64,000 nt of DNA, taken from assembly GCF_001611795.1 (NCBI RefSeq), contig NZ_CP015098.1, positions 6,138,001-6,202,000 on the forward strand, read 5' to 3'. The notes under the pieces were generated by a model. The model did no database searches. It saw only the letters and a list, made by a program, of their open reading frames with translations, and was not told the origin of the DNA. Both the position numbers and the translations under genes were made by a program. The stretch is from Streptomyces qaidamensis. GTDB taxonomy: Bacteria > Actinomycetota > Actinomycetes > Streptomycetales > Streptomycetaceae. Below, one piece after another: positions 1 through 11,778 of the stretch (position 1 is its first letter; every line of letters begins with the position of its first letter).

Positions 1-53
1 TGTTCGGTCAGTAATTTTCTGCTCACCGACACGTTTCGACGAAAGGCACTGAT

Positions 54-602
54 GTGATCGCCAACCTGGTGCAGCTGGCGGCCGAGGAGAAGCAGAACCC
101 GCTTGTTCCTCCGGGCCCCGAGCTGCTCGTCGGCACCATCGCCTTCGCCATCGTGTTCTTCTTCTTCTGGAAGAAGCTGCTTCCGAACATCAACAAGGTT
201 CTGGAGGAGCGCCGCGCGGCGATCGAAGGCGGTATCGAAGAGGCCGAGACCATGAAGGTCGAGGCCCAGAGCGTCCTTGAGCAGTACAAGGCACAGCTCG
301 CCGAGGCCCGGCACGAGGCCGCGCGCCTGCGCCAGGAGGCGCAGGAGCAGGGTGCCACGCTCATCGCCGAGATGCGGGCCGAGGGCCAGCGTCAGCGCGA
401 GGAGATCGTCGCCGCCGGCCACTCCCAGATCGAGGCCGACCGCAAGGCCGCCGCTTCCGCGCTGCGCCAGGACGTCGGCAAGCTCGCCACCGACCTGGCC
501 GGCAAGCTCGTCGGGGAGTCCCTCGAGGACCACGCCCGCCAGAGCCGTGTGATCGACCGGTTCCTCGACGAGCTCGAGGAGAAGGCCGAGGCCGGACGAT
601 GA
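54..602 (+). CDS. atpF: ATP synthase F0 subunit b
   Basis: This is the peripheral-stalk b subunit of F1F0 ATP synthase, which ties the membrane sector to the catalytic head. The 182-residue protein has one N-terminal membrane segment (about residues 26-42, rich in Phe, Val and Ile) followed by a long charged helix rich in Ala, Glu, Gln and Arg, the usual b-subunit plan. The GTG start at 54 is chosen because it follows a GAAAGG ribosome site. The ATG at 52 is followed directly by a stop. The stop overlaps the atpH start by four bases (ATGA), so the two are translationally coupled. The genes before it in the operon (atpI, atpB, atpE) lie outside the window. Confidence 0.97.
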   Translation: MIANLVQLAAEEKQNPLVPPGPELLVGTIAFAIVFFFFWKKLLPNINKVLEERRAAIEGGIEEAETMKVEAQSVLEQYKAQLAEARHEAARLRQEAQEQGATLIAEMRAEGQRQREEIVAAGHSQIEADRKAAASALRQDVGKLATDLAGKLVGESLEDHARQSRVIDRFLDELEEKAEAGR

Positions 603-1414
603 ACGGAGCGAGCCGCGAGGCCCTGGCAGCCGCACGTGAGCGTCTCGACGCGCTGACGGACTCGACGTCCGTGAACGCGGGCTCGCTCGCCGACGAGCTG
701 GCCGCCGTCACCGCGCTGCTCGACCGCGAGGTGTCGCTGCGTCGGGTCCTCACCGACCCGGCGCAGGACGCGCAGGCCAAGGCCGAGCTGGCCCAGCGCC
801 TGCTCGGCACCCAGGTCAGCGGCCCGGCCGCCGACCTGGTCGCCGGCATGGTGCGCTCCCGCTGGTCGCAGTCGCGCGACCTGGTGGACGCGCTGGAGGT
901 GCTGGCCGCGACCGCCGACCTCACCGCCGCGCAGCAGGCCGGCAAGCTCGATGACGTCGAGGACGAGCTGTTCCGGTTCGGCCGGATCGTCTCCGGCAGC
1001 ACCGAGCTGCGTGCCGCGCTGACCGACCGCAAGGCCACCACCTCGGCCAAGGGCGAGCTGCTGCGCAGCCTGCTCGGCGGCCGGGCCCAGTCGGCCACCG
1101 AGCGTCTGGTCACGCGCCTTGTGACCGCGCCGCGGGGACGTAGCCTGGAGTCGGGACTGGAGTCCCTGTCCAAGCTCGCCGCCGAGCGCCGGGACCGCAT
1201 GGTGGCCATCGTCACCTCGGCGGTGCCGCTGAGCGACCCGCAGAAGCAGCGCCTGGGCGCCGCCCTCGCGAAGCTCTACGGCCGCAAGATGCACCTCAAC
1301 CTGGACGTGGACCCCGAGGTCCTCGGCGGAATCCGGGTGCAGGTCGGTGACGAGGTCATCAACGGCTCCCTCGCGGACCGCATCGAGGACGCCGGCCGCC
1401 GGCTCACCGGCTGA
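599..1414 (+). CDS. atpH: ATP synthase F1 subunit delta
   Basis: This subunit joins the peripheral stalk to the F1 head. At 271 residues it is longer than the roughly 180-residue delta of most bacteria, as is normal in actinobacteria, where an N-terminal extension precedes the OSCP/delta domain. The family C-terminus, with the motif GIRVQVGDEVINGSLADRI near residues 243-261, is clear. The start overlaps the atpF stop (ATGA). It is followed by a 126-base gap before atpA that contains two small hairpins. Confidence 0.97.
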   Translation: MNGASREALAAARERLDALTDSTSVNAGSLADELAAVTALLDREVSLRRVLTDPAQDAQAKAELAQRLLGTQVSGPAADLVAGMVRSRWSQSRDLVDALEVLAATADLTAAQQAGKLDDVEDELFRFGRIVSGSTELRAALTDRKATTSAKGELLRSLLGGRAQSATERLVTRLVTAPRGRSLESGLESLSKLAAERRDRMVAIVTSAVPLSDPQKQRLGAALAKLYGRKMHLNLDVDPEVLGGIRVQVGDEVINGSLADRIEDAGRRLTG

Positions 1415-1445
1415 GCAGCAACTCAATAGGCAGTACGTACTTACG

Positions 1446-1492
1446 ACGGCCCTGGTTGGGCCGTGCAGAAGAATCCTGGGGGTCGCCCCCAG
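1446..1492 (+). other. Two tandem hairpins between atpH and atpA
   Basis: The first hairpin pairs ACGGCCC (1446-1452) with GGGCCGT (1458-1464) around a five-base loop. The second pairs CTGGGGG (1476-1482) with CCCCCAG (1486-1492) around TCG. Neither has a U-tract. They sit in the longest gap between adjacent genes in this part of the operon, just upstream of the atpA ribosome site (AAGGAG at 1521). They may be mRNA processing or stability elements. This is inference from sequence only. Confidence 0.5.
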
Positions 1493-1540
1493 ACCCCCAA
1501 AGTGAAACTTCGGGCCCAACAAGGAGAGCAGGGAACCCAG

Positions 1541-3130
1541 ATGGCGGAGCTCACGATCCGGCCGGAGGAGATCCGGGACGCGCTGGAGAACTTCGTCCAG
1601 GCGTACAAGCCGGACGCGGCCTCGCGCGAGGAGGTCGGTACGGTCACCTTCGCCGGCGACGGCATCGCGAAGGTCGAGGGTCTGCCCTCGGTCATGGCCA
1701 ACGAGCTGCTGAAGTTCGAGGACGGCAGCCTCGGTCTCGCCCTCAACCTCGAGGAGCGCGAGATCGGCTGCGTCGTCCTCGGCGAGTTCAGTGGCATCGA
1801 GGAGGGTCAGCCGGTCTCCCGCACCGGTGAGGTTCTCTCCGTCGCGGTGGGCGAGGGCTACCTCGGCCGCGTGGTGGACCCCCTCGGCAACCCGATCGAC
1901 GGCCTTGGCGAGATCGAGACCGAGGACCGTCGCGCCCTGGAGCTGCAGGCCCCGGGCGTCATGGTCCGCAAGTCGGTGCACGAGCCGATGGAGACGGGCT
2001 ACAAGGCCGTCGACGCGATGACCCCGATCGGCCGTGGCCAGCGTCAGCTGATCATCGGTGACCGTCAGACCGGCAAGACCGCCCTGGCCGTCGACACGAT
2101 CATCAACCAGCGCGACAACTGGCGCTCGGGCGACCCGAACAAGCAGGTCCGCTGCATCTACGTCGCCATCGGCCAGAAGGGCTCCACGATCGCCGGTGTG
2201 CGAGGCGCTCTGGAAGAGGCCGGCGCGCTGGAGTACACGACCATCGTCGCCGCCCCGGCGTCCGACCCGGCCGGCTTCAAGTACCTGGCGCCGTACACCG
2301 GTTCGGCCATCGGCCAGCACTGGATGTACCAGGGCAAGCACGTCCTGATCATCTTCGACGACCTGTCGAAGCAGGCCGACGCCTACCGCGCCGTGTCGCT
2401 GCTGCTGCGCCGCCCGCCGGGCCGTGAGGCCTACCCGGGTGACGTCTTCTACCTGCACTCCCGTCTGCTGGAGCGCTGCGCGAAGCTCTCCGACGAGATG
2501 GGTGCCGGATCGATGACCGGTCTGCCGATCGTCGAGACGAAGGCCAACGACGTCTCGGCGTTCATCCCGACCAACGTCATCTCCATCACCGACGGCCAGT
2601 GCTTCCTGGAGTCGGACCTGTTCAACGCCGGTCAGCGCCCCGCGCTGAACGTCGGTATCTCCGTCTCCCGAGTCGGTGGTTCCGCGCAGCACAAGGCGAT
2701 GAAGCAGGTCTCCGGCCGTCTGCGCGTGGACCTCGCCCAGTTCCGTGAGCTGGAGGCGTTCGCCGCCTTCGGTTCCGACCTGGACGCCGCGTCCAAGGCG
2801 CAGCTGGAGCGCGGTCAGCGCATGGTCGAGCTGCTGAAGCAGGCGCAGTACCAGCCGATGGCCACCGAGGACCAGGTCGTCTCCGTCTGGGCCGGCACCA
2901 CCGGCAAGATGGACGACGTCCCCGTCGCCGACATCCGCCGCTTCGAGAAGGAGCTGCTGGAGTACCTGCACCGCAAGGAGCAGGGCCTGATGACCTCCAT
3001 CCGCGAGGGCGGCAAGATGTCCGACGACACCCTCCAGGCTGTCGCCGAGGCCATCGTGGAGTTCAAGAAGCAGTTCGAGACCTCCGACGGCAAGCTGCTC
3101 GGCGAGGACTCCCCGGCTGCCGGTAAGTGA
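1541..3130 (+). CDS. atpA: ATP synthase F1 subunit alpha
   Basis: This is the non-catalytic nucleotide-binding subunit of the F1 hexamer. The 529-residue length is typical. The P-loop GDRQTGKT lies at about residues 172-179, and the family segment [17 protein letters not shown] follows further on. The ATG at 1541 ([10 protein letters not shown]) is preferred over an in-frame start at 1463, because the upstream stretch encodes an unconserved, proline- and lysine-rich leader that overlaps an intergenic hairpin. A Shine-Dalgarno AAGGAGAG lies at 1521-1528. The gene continues directly into atpG after a 20-base gap. Confidence 0.98.
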   Translation: MAELTIRPEEIRDALENFVQAYKPDAASREEVGTVTFAGDGIAKVEGLPSVMANELLKFEDGSLGLALNLEEREIGCVVLGEFSGIEEGQPVSRTGEVLSVAVGEGYLGRVVDPLGNPIDGLGEIETEDRRALELQAPGVMVRKSVHEPMETGYKAVDAMTPIGRGQRQLIIGDRQTGKTALAVDTIINQRDNWRSGDPNKQVRCIYVAIGQKGSTIAGVRGALEEAGALEYTTIVAAPASDPAGFKYLAPYTGSAIGQHWMYQGKHVLIIFDDLSKQADAYRAVSLLLRRPPGREAYPGDVFYLHSRLLERCAKLSDEMGAGSMTGLPIVETKANDVSAFIPTNVISITDGQCFLESDLFNAGQRPALNVGISVSRVGGSAQHKAMKQVSGRLRVDLAQFRELEAFAAFGSDLDAASKAQLERGQRMVELLKQAQYQPMATEDQVVSVWAGTTGKMDDVPVADIRRFEKELLEYLHRKEQGLMTSIREGGKMSDDTLQAVAEAIVEFKKQFETSDGKLLGEDSPAAGK

Positions 3131-3150
3131 CGACGGAAGGGACCTGACTC

Positions 3151-4068
3151 ATGGGAGCCCAGCTCCGGGTCTACAAGCGTCGCATCCGATCCGTCACCGC
3201 GACCAAGAAGATCACCAAGGCGATGGAGATGATCGCCGCCTCGCGCGTCGTCAAGGCGCAGCGCAAGGTGGCGGCCTCCACCCCGTACGCGACCGAGCTC
3301 ACCCGGGCGGTCACGGCGGTCGCCGGCGGATCCAACACCAAGCACCCGCTCACGACCGAGCCCGAGAACCCGACCCGCGCCGCGGTCCTGCTCCTCACGA
3401 GTGACCGCGGTCTGGCCGGCGCCTTCAACTCCAACGCCATCAAGGCCGCGGAGAAGCTCACGGCGAAGCTCGAGGCCGAGGGCAAGGAGGTCGTCAGCTA
3501 CATCGTCGGCCGCCGCGGTGTCGCCCACTACAACTTCCGCGAGCGCAAGATCGCGGAGTCGTTCACGGGCTTCACCGACGAGCCGTCGTACGCGGACGCC
3601 AAGAAGGTCGCGGCCCCGCTGATCGAGGCGATCGAGACGGAGACGGCCGAGGGCGGCGTGGACGAGCTCCACATCGTGTACACCGAGTTCGTGTCGATGA
3701 TGACGCAGACGGCGATCGAGGCCCGGCTGCTGCCGCTCAGCCTCGAAGAGGTCGAGCAGGAGGCCAAGCCCAAGGGCGAGATCCTTCCGCTGTTCGACTT
3801 CGAGCCCTCGGCGGAGGACGTCCTGGACGCCCTGCTGCCGCGCTACGTCGAGAGCCGCATCTACAACGCGCTGCTCCAGTCGGCCGCCTCCAAGCACGCC
3901 GCCACGCGGCGGGCGATGAAGTCGGCCACCGACAACGCCGGAGAGCTCATCGAGACGCTCACCCGGCTTGCCAACCAGGCCCGCCAGGCCGAAATCACCC
4001 AGGAAATCAGCGAGATCGTCGGTGGCGCGAGTGCCCTGGCCGACGCGACCGCGGGGAGTGACCGATAA
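3151..4068 (+). CDS. atpG: ATP synthase F1 subunit gamma
   Basis: This is the central rotor shaft of F1. The 305-residue protein shows both family termini: the N-terminal helix [20 protein letters not shown] and a C-terminal helix containing [15 protein letters not shown]. The ATG at 3151 follows GGAAGGGACC. It ends with TAA immediately before the atpD ATG, with no bases between, so coupling to atpD is likely. Confidence 0.98.
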   Translation: MGAQLRVYKRRIRSVTATKKITKAMEMIAASRVVKAQRKVAASTPYATELTRAVTAVAGGSNTKHPLTTEPENPTRAAVLLLTSDRGLAGAFNSNAIKAAEKLTAKLEAEGKEVVSYIVGRRGVAHYNFRERKIAESFTGFTDEPSYADAKKVAAPLIEAIETETAEGGVDELHIVYTEFVSMMTQTAIEARLLPLSLEEVEQEAKPKGEILPLFDFEPSAEDVLDALLPRYVESRIYNALLQSAASKHAATRRAMKSATDNAGELIETLTRLANQARQAEITQEISEIVGGASALADATAGSDR

Positions 4069-5505
<1,437 letters not shown>

Positions 5506-5520
5506 GCCCCGTGCTCGTCG

Positions 5521-5548
5521 GAGGGGGCGGGGTTCGTCCCGCCCCCTC
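5521..5548 (+). promoter_or_regulatory. Strong hairpin inside the atp operon, between atpD and atpC
   Basis: An 11-base perfect stem (GAGGGGGCGGG at 5521-5531 with its complement at 5538-5548) encloses the loop GTTCGT, followed by TCTGTCACG. It looks like an intrinsic terminator with a poor U-tract but lies before the last gene of the operon. It could attenuate atpC expression or stabilise the 3' end of the atpD message. Confidence 0.6.
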
Positions 5549-5616
5549 TGTCACGCCTACTAGACTTGTAACCAACACCCGGCACTCCCGCCGGGTGGTG
5601 ACCCGAGGAGCCACCC

Positions 5617-5994
5617 TTGGCTGCTGAGCTGCACGTCGCGCTGGTCGCGGCCGACCGTGAGGTCTGGTCCGGCCAGGCCACCCTGGTCGTCGCGCGCACC
5701 ACGTCCGGCGACATCGGCGTCATGCCCGGTCACCAGCCGCTGCTCGGTGTGCTGGAGTCGGGCCCGGTGACCATCCGTACGAGTGAGGGCGGGACGGTCG
5801 TCGCCGCGGTCCACGGCGGATTCATCTCGTTCGCGGACGACAAGCTCTCGCTGCTGGCGGAAGTCGCCGAGCTGTCGGACGAGATCGATGTCCAGCGCGC
5901 GGAGCAGGAGCTCGAGCGCGCGAAGGCGGAGGACGACGCGGAGGCCCAGCGCCGCGCGGACGTCCGGCTGCGGGCTGCCACGGCGGCGCGCTGA
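5617..5994 (+). CDS. atpC: ATP synthase F1 subunit epsilon
   Basis: Epsilon is a rotor subunit that inhibits ATP hydrolysis. The 125-residue protein starts MAAELHVALVAADREVWSG and has the family motif GDIGVMPGHQPLL. The C-terminal helical hairpin (VQRAEQELERAKAEDDAEA) is present. The start is a rare TTG at 5617 placed seven bases after GAGGAG. No ATG or GTG is available closer to this site, and the encoded N-terminus matches the family from the first residues. Confidence 0.96.
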   Translation: MAAELHVALVAADREVWSGQATLVVARTTSGDIGVMPGHQPLLGVLESGPVTIRTSEGGTVVAAVHGGFISFADDKLSLLAEVAELSDEIDVQRAEQELERAKAEDDAEAQRRADVRLRAATAAR

Positions 5995-6019
5995 CCGAGT
6001 CCGCCGTGTGATGACGTCA

Positions 6020-6068
6020 CTCAGCCGCGGCTGGGTACCGGAGAGATCCGGACCCAGCCGCGGCTGAG
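6020..6068. terminator. Large inverted repeat ending the atp operon
   Basis: Perfect 17-base arms lie at 6020-6036 and 6052-6068, each built around CAGCCGCGGCTG, which is itself a 12-base palindrome. Inside, CCGG at 6038-6041 pairs with CCGG at 6048-6051 with one bulged A, leaving the loop AGAGAT. The position, 25 bases after the atpC stop, fits a transcription terminator. A short T-run (GATTTTTACG) lies about 12 bases after the second arm. Confidence 0.85.
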
Positions 6069-6124
6069 GCGGATGTGGGTGATTTTTACGTTCCGTTACC
6101 TAGGAGACGAGGAGGTCGGTGTCG

Positions 6125-6571
6125 ATGGTCCTCGCTCTGACTGTGTGCGGAATCGTGGTGGCCCTCGTGGTGGTGGGCCTGTTCGTCTTCGGTCTGCGCC
6201 GCCGGCTGATCCAGCGCTCGGGCGGCACCTTCGACGCCAGCCTGCGCTGGGACACCCCGGAGGAGGGCGACCGGAGCGGCAAGGGCTGGGCGTACGGGGT
6301 GGCCCGCTACAACGGTGACCGCGTCGAGTGGTACCGCGTCTTCTCGTACTCGCCGCGTCCGCGCCGTGTCCTGGAGCGGTCCGCGATCGAGGTCGCCGGC
6401 CGCCGCGTCCCGGAGGGCGAGGAGGAGCTGGCGCTGCTCTCCGACCATGTGATCCTGACCTGTCTGCACCGGGGCACGCGTCTCGAACTCGCGATGAGCG
6501 AAGACGCGCTGACCGGTTTCCTCGCGTGGCTCGAAGCAGCCCCGCCCGGTCAGCGCGTCAACGTCGCCTAG
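6125..6571 (+). CDS. DUF2550 single-pass membrane protein
   Basis: This small conserved actinobacterial protein of unknown function follows the ATP synthase operon. It has one N-terminal transmembrane helix (about residues 1-24, ending in the basic stop-transfer RRRLIQRSGG) and a soluble domain. The PH-like C-terminal part resembles the DUF2550 family. The ATG at 6125 lies nine bases after GGAGG (6111-6115). The in-frame GTG at 6119 is too close to that site. Confidence 0.85.
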   Translation: MVLALTVCGIVVALVVVGLFVFGLRRRLIQRSGGTFDASLRWDTPEEGDRSGKGWAYGVARYNGDRVEWYRVFSYSPRPRRVLERSAIEVAGRRVPEGEEELALLSDHVILTCLHRGTRLELAMSEDALTGFLAWLEAAPPGQRVNVA

Positions 6572-6607
6572 GTCTTGACGACCCTTCGAACTTCTCTGTG
6601 ATCCGGC

Positions 6608-8431
<1,824 letters not shown>

Positions 8432-8495
8432 GCTGCGCCTCCTTGATGGAGTTGTGGGGGGCGTGACTGAGCCTCACGCCACACATGGTGCGGTG

Positions 8496-8524
8496 AGAAT
8501 AGAAAGGTCTGGACCACCGGTCAA
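8496..8524 (-). promoter_or_regulatory. chiC promoter
   Basis: On the minus strand TTGACC (8519-8524) is followed after 17 bases by TATTCT (8496-8501), a good vegetative-type promoter about 65 bases before the chiC start. The paired repeats listed separately overlap it, so a bound regulator would affect polymerase access. Confidence 0.75.
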
Positions 8525-8539
8525 TAGGTCTGGACCACC
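8505..8539. repeat. Paired regulatory repeats at the chiC promoter
   Basis: AGGTCTGGACCACC occurs twice, at 8505-8518 and 8526-8539, spaced 21 bases start to start, two helical turns. One copy lies in the -10/-35 spacer and the other just upstream of the -35. Such 12-14 base direct repeats are a known feature of Streptomyces chitinase promoters. Each copy holds an imperfect palindrome (GGTCTGGACC) of the kind bound by the GntR-type regulator DasR. Both ChiR and DasR are plausible binders. Confidence 0.8.
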
Positions 8540-8554
8540 AGCACCGAACGCGGT

Positions 8555-9196
8555 TCAGACACCCAACTCCTGCGCCAGCACGGCGGCTTGCACCCGGCTC
8601 CGCAGCTCCAGCTTCCCCAGCAGCCTGCTGACGTGGGTTTTCACGGTCGCCTCGGCCATGTCGAGCCGCTCCGCGATGCCCGCGTTGGACAGACCCTGGC
8701 CGAGGCAGGACAGCACCTCGCGCTCCCGCCGGGTCAGATGTTCGAGCACCGCCGGATCGGCCGCGGGCTCCCGGGCGGGCTTCGCGGCGAACTCCGCGAT
8801 CAGTCGCCGCGTGACCGCCGGGGCGATCAGCCCCTCCCCACGGGCGACCGTCCGCACGGCCTCCAGCAGCTCCGCCGCCTCGGTGTTCTTCAGCAGGAAG
8901 CCGGACGCGCCCGCCCGCAGCGCCCCGAAGACGTACTCGTCGAGGTCGAAGGTGGTCAGCACCAGCACATCGGCGAGCCGCTCCGCGACGACCTGCCGGG
9001 TCGCCGACACCCCGTCAAGACGCGGCATCTGAACGTCCATCAGCACCAGGTCCGGCCGCAGCTCGCGGGCCAGCGCCACCGCCTGCTCGCCGTCCGCCGC
9101 CTCGCCGATCACCTCGATGTCGGGTGCGCTGCGCAGGATGAGGACGAGCCCGGCGCGGACGGCGGACTGGTCGTCGGCGACCAGGACGCGGATCAT
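8555..9196 (-). CDS. chiR: NarL/LuxR-type response regulator of chitinase expression
   Basis: This is a 213-residue response regulator with a receiver domain (phosphoacceptor D54 in VLMDVQMP) and a C-terminal LuxR helix-turn-helix (LTRREREVLSCLGQGLSNAG... region). Its start at 9196 overlaps the chiS stop by four bases (ATGA), so it is coupled to its kinase. It lies directly upstream of chiC, the arrangement known for ChiR, which activates chiC in S. coelicolor. A longer frame running upstream is not coding: it overlaps chiS. Confidence 0.9.
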   Translation of the reverse strand: MIRVLVADDQSAVRAGLVLILRSAPDIEVIGEAADGEQAVALARELRPDLVLMDVQMPRLDGVSATRQVVAERLADVLVLTTFDLDEYVFGALRAGASGFLLKNTEAAELLEAVRTVARGEGLIAPAVTRRLIAEFAAKPAREPAADPAVLEHLTRREREVLSCLGQGLSNAGIAERLDMAEATVKTHVSRLLGKLELRSRVQAAVLAQELGV

Positions 9197-10386
9197 GCGG
9201 TGTCTCCTTCGGGGCTGTGGCTGACGGGGAGGGTGGCGCGTACCACCCAGATCTTGCCCTCGGGCGAGTCCTCGGGGGCGGCTTCGAACGTGCCGTCCAG
9301 CAGGGCCACCCGTTCTCTCATGCCGACCAGACCCGCGCCGGAGCCGGGGGCGCGCGGGGCGTCCCGGTCCCCGTAGGGGCTGGTCACGCTGACCACGAGG
9401 GAGCCGTCCCGCCGGGCGAGGGACACGGTGACCCGGCCCGGGGCGGCGTGCTTGAGCGCGTTGGTCAGCGACTCCTGCACGATGCGGTAGGCGGCGAGCT
9501 CCACGGGTGTGGGCACCTCGCTCCGTTCGGCGTCGAGGGCGACGTCGAGGCCGTTGGTGCGGGCGCCTTCCACCAGCGCGCCGAGACCGTCGAGCGTGGG
9601 AGCGGCGGACGGTTCCATGTCGCCGCTGCTGTCGCGCAGGATGCCGATCAGCCGCCGCATCTCGGCGAGCCCCTCCACGCTGTTCTCGCGGATGACCACG
9701 AGCGCCTCCTGAGAGGTCTTCGGGTCGTCGAGGGACAGCGCGGCGGTGGAGTGGATGGCGATCGCGGACAGGTGGTTGGCGACCATGTCGTGCAGCTCGC
9801 GGGCCATCCGGGCACGTTCGGCGGTGACCGCCTGGGTGCGGTCCATCTCGGCGAGCAGCGCGGTCTGTTCGGCGCGCAGCCGGGCCGCCTCGGCCGCGTC
9901 GCGGTGGTTGCGCACGATCAGGCCGGTCGCGGCGGGGCCGAAGGACACGAGGCCGGTGATCACGCCGATCAGCAGCGCCTCGGGCTCGCGCCAGATCGCG
10001 AACGGCACCGCCGCGGCGGCCACCGAGAGCAGCCCGGTGATCCGCGGGATGCGGTGGGCCGACGCGGGCGGGCCGTACAGGACGGCCGCGTACATCAGAT
10101 CGGTGTACATCAGGATCGTGACCAGGTTGCCCTGGGTGACGGTGTCCAGGACGATCGCGGGCGTGCCGATCAGCAGAGCGGCGCGGGGAGCGCTCCGGCG
10201 CAGCAGCTCGCAGCCCGCCATGACGACGAGCGGCAGCAGAAGCGGCCAGCGCCCGGGCAGGATGACGTACGCCTCGGTGTGCGGCCGGGTGGCCAGGCCG
10301 ACGCCCCACAGCAGCAGCCCGCCGAGCAGGCCGCCCAGCGCGACGTAGACGTCGAAACGGCGGGGACGGGGGAGTCGTACGGCCAT
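9193..10386 (-). CDS. chiS: Membrane sensor histidine kinase of the chi locus
   Basis: This is a HisKA_3-type sensor kinase paired with ChiR. The N-terminal 150 residues form about four to five hydrophobic segments. A dimerisation helix carries the phosphoacceptor H199 in ARELHDMVANHLSAI, followed by the HATPase domain with GAGLVGMRERV near the C-terminus. The ATG at 10386 (MAVRLPRPRRF) is chosen because residues before it are arginine-rich and unlike a membrane protein start. The length is then 397 residues. A divergent gene starts 153 bases away. Confidence 0.87.
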   Translation of the reverse strand: MAVRLPRPRRFDVYVALGGLLGGLLLWGVGLATRPHTEAYVILPGRWPLLLPLVVMAGCELLRRSAPRAALLIGTPAIVLDTVTQGNLVTILMYTDLMYAAVLYGPPASAHRIPRITGLLSVAAAAVPFAIWREPEALLIGVITGLVSFGPAATGLIVRNHRDAAEAARLRAEQTALLAEMDRTQAVTAERARMARELHDMVANHLSAIAIHSTAALSLDDPKTSQEALVVIRENSVEGLAEMRRLIGILRDSSGDMEPSAAPTLDGLGALVEGARTNGLDVALDAERSEVPTPVELAAYRIVQESLTNALKHAAPGRVTVSLARRDGSLVVSVTSPYGDRDAPRAPGSGAGLVGMRERVALLDGTFEAAPEDSPEGKIWVVRATLPVSHSPEGDTA

Positions 10387-10538
10387 GTCACCATCCAACA
10401 CGGCCGTCGTGCCCTGCGCGTGATCCCCGCGGAGGGTCCCCGGCTGCATCCTTCGATGTACCGCGAGTTCGTCAGTCGCGACGACGATTCCGGGCGCGCC
10501 GCACGGGAGCCTGAAGAGGTGACCGAGAGGAGCGAACC

Positions 10539-11117
10539 GTGATCGTCGCATTGATCGCCGCCTGCGAGATCGGCTTCTGGGTGCTGCTGGCAGCCGGCCT
10601 GGGCGCCCGCTACCTGCTGCGCATGCCACGGCTCGGGCTGGGCCTGCTGCTGTGCGAGCCACTGCTGGAGGTCGTCCTGCTGGTCGCCACCGCGCTGGAC
10701 CTGAAGAACGGTGCCGAGCCGAACTGGACGCACGGCCTGGCCGCGCTGTACATCGGCTACACCGTCGGGCACGGCCACCGCACGGTGAAGTGGCTGGACG
10801 GCCACGCCGCCCACCGGCTGGGCGGCGCCCCGAAGCCGATCGGCCCGCCGCGCTACGGCATGGCCCGGGCGCGCCACGAGGGCACGGTGTGGCTGGGCAC
10901 CCTCACGGCGGCCGTCGTCGCGACCGTGCTGCTCCAGCTGGCCATCTGGTACGTCGACGACCCGAGCCGCGTCACCTCGCTGGAGAGCTGGCGCTACGTG
11001 GCCTGGCGTGCGGCCGGGATCCACGGACTGGTCGCGCTGAGCTATCTGATCTGGCCGCGGAAGGCGCCGGAGGGCGAACCCGGGGCGACGATCGAGAAGC
11101 AGAGGGTGGACCGCTGA
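10539..11117 (+). CDS. Conserved polytopic membrane protein
   Basis: The product has 192 residues. I do not recognise a named function. Hydrophobic segments lie at about residues 1-24, 31-52, 108-132 and 145-165, so four membrane passes are likely, with a basic, Pro-rich loop between the second and third. The GTG at 10539 follows GAGAGGAG. It is divergent from chiS and convergent with the adenosyltransferase gene. Confidence 0.75.
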   Translation: MIVALIAACEIGFWVLLAAGLGARYLLRMPRLGLGLLLCEPLLEVVLLVATALDLKNGAEPNWTHGLAALYIGYTVGHGHRTVKWLDGHAAHRLGGAPKPIGPPRYGMARARHEGTVWLGTLTAAVVATVLLQLAIWYVDDPSRVTSLESWRYVAWRAAGIHGLVALSYLIWPRKAPEGEPGATIEKQRVDR

Positions 11118-11119
11118 GG

Positions 11120-11185
11120 CCGGGAACCCGGCTTCCCGGGCGTCGTGACCGGTCGCGCAGTTCCCCGCGCCCCTTTCCGGGGCGC
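11120..11185. terminator. Double hairpin between convergent genes, with a Streptomyces-type repeat
   Basis: CCGGGAA (11120-11126) pairs with TTCCCGG (11133-11139). GCGCCCC (11167-11173) pairs with GGGGCGC (11179-11185). The stretch GGTCGCGCAGTTCCCCGCGC leading into the second hairpin resembles a dispersed intergenic element that I recall from many Streptomyces genomes. Placement between two converging genes supports a bidirectional terminator. Confidence 0.65.
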
Positions 11186-11186
11186 C

Positions 11187-11759
11187 TCAGCGCTCCCCGC
11201 CCGGCACCCACAGCACGTCTCCGGCCTCCTTGTTCGCGGTCCTGGCCAGGATGAACAGCAGGTCGGAGAGGCGGTTGAGGTAGGTCGCCGTCAGCGGGTT
11301 CATCACCTCGCCGTGCACCTCCAGCGCCGCCCACGTGGAGCGTTCCGCCCGGCGTACGACCGTGCAGGCCTGGTGGAGCAGGGCCGCGCCCGGGGTGCCG
11401 CCGGGGAGGATGAAGGAGCGGAGCTTGTCCAGCTGTTCGTTGAAGCGGTCGCAGTCCGCCTCCAGCTTGTCGATGTAGAACTGCTCGACCCGCAGGGGCG
11501 GGAACTCCGGGTTCTCCACCACCGGCGTCGACAGGTCCGCGCCCACGTCGAACAGGTCGTTCTGGACGCGTGTGAGGACCTTGACGAGCTCCTCGTCGAG
11601 ACCGCCCAGCGCGATCGCCGTGCCGATCACCGCGTTCGCCTCGTTGGCGTCGGCGTACGCGGAGATCCGCAGATCGGTCTTGGCGACCCGGCTCATGTCG
11701 CCGAGGGCGGTGGTGCCCTGGTCGCCGGTCCTGGTGTAGATGCGCGTCAGATTGACCAT
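11187..11759 (-). CDS. PduO-type cob(I)alamin adenosyltransferase
   Basis: This enzyme transfers the adenosyl group of ATP to cob(I)alamin, making adenosylcobalamin for B12-dependent mutases. The 190-residue protein has the family N-terminal ATP-binding motif YTRTGDQGTTALGD and the C-terminal motif LNRLSDLLFILAR. The ATG at 11759 opens a family-typical N-terminus (MVNLTRIYTRTGD). B12-dependent functions elsewhere in the window (icmA, meaB, mce) need its product, although they are not in the same operon. Confidence 0.93.
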   Translation of the reverse strand: MVNLTRIYTRTGDQGTTALGDMSRVAKTDLRISAYADANEANAVIGTAIALGGLDEELVKVLTRVQNDLFDVGADLSTPVVENPEFPPLRVEQFYIDKLEADCDRFNEQLDKLRSFILPGGTPGAALLHQACTVVRRAERSTWAALEVHGEVMNPLTATYLNRLSDLLFILARTANKEAGDVLWVPGGER

Positions 11760-11778
11760 GTGGCCAGCGTAGTTACGC

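Noticed and set aside
8555-10309. A 584-residue fused frame including the response regulator
   Set aside because: The upstream part is in the wrong frame of chiS, which is itself a clear kinase. The regulator starts at the coupled ATG at 9196.
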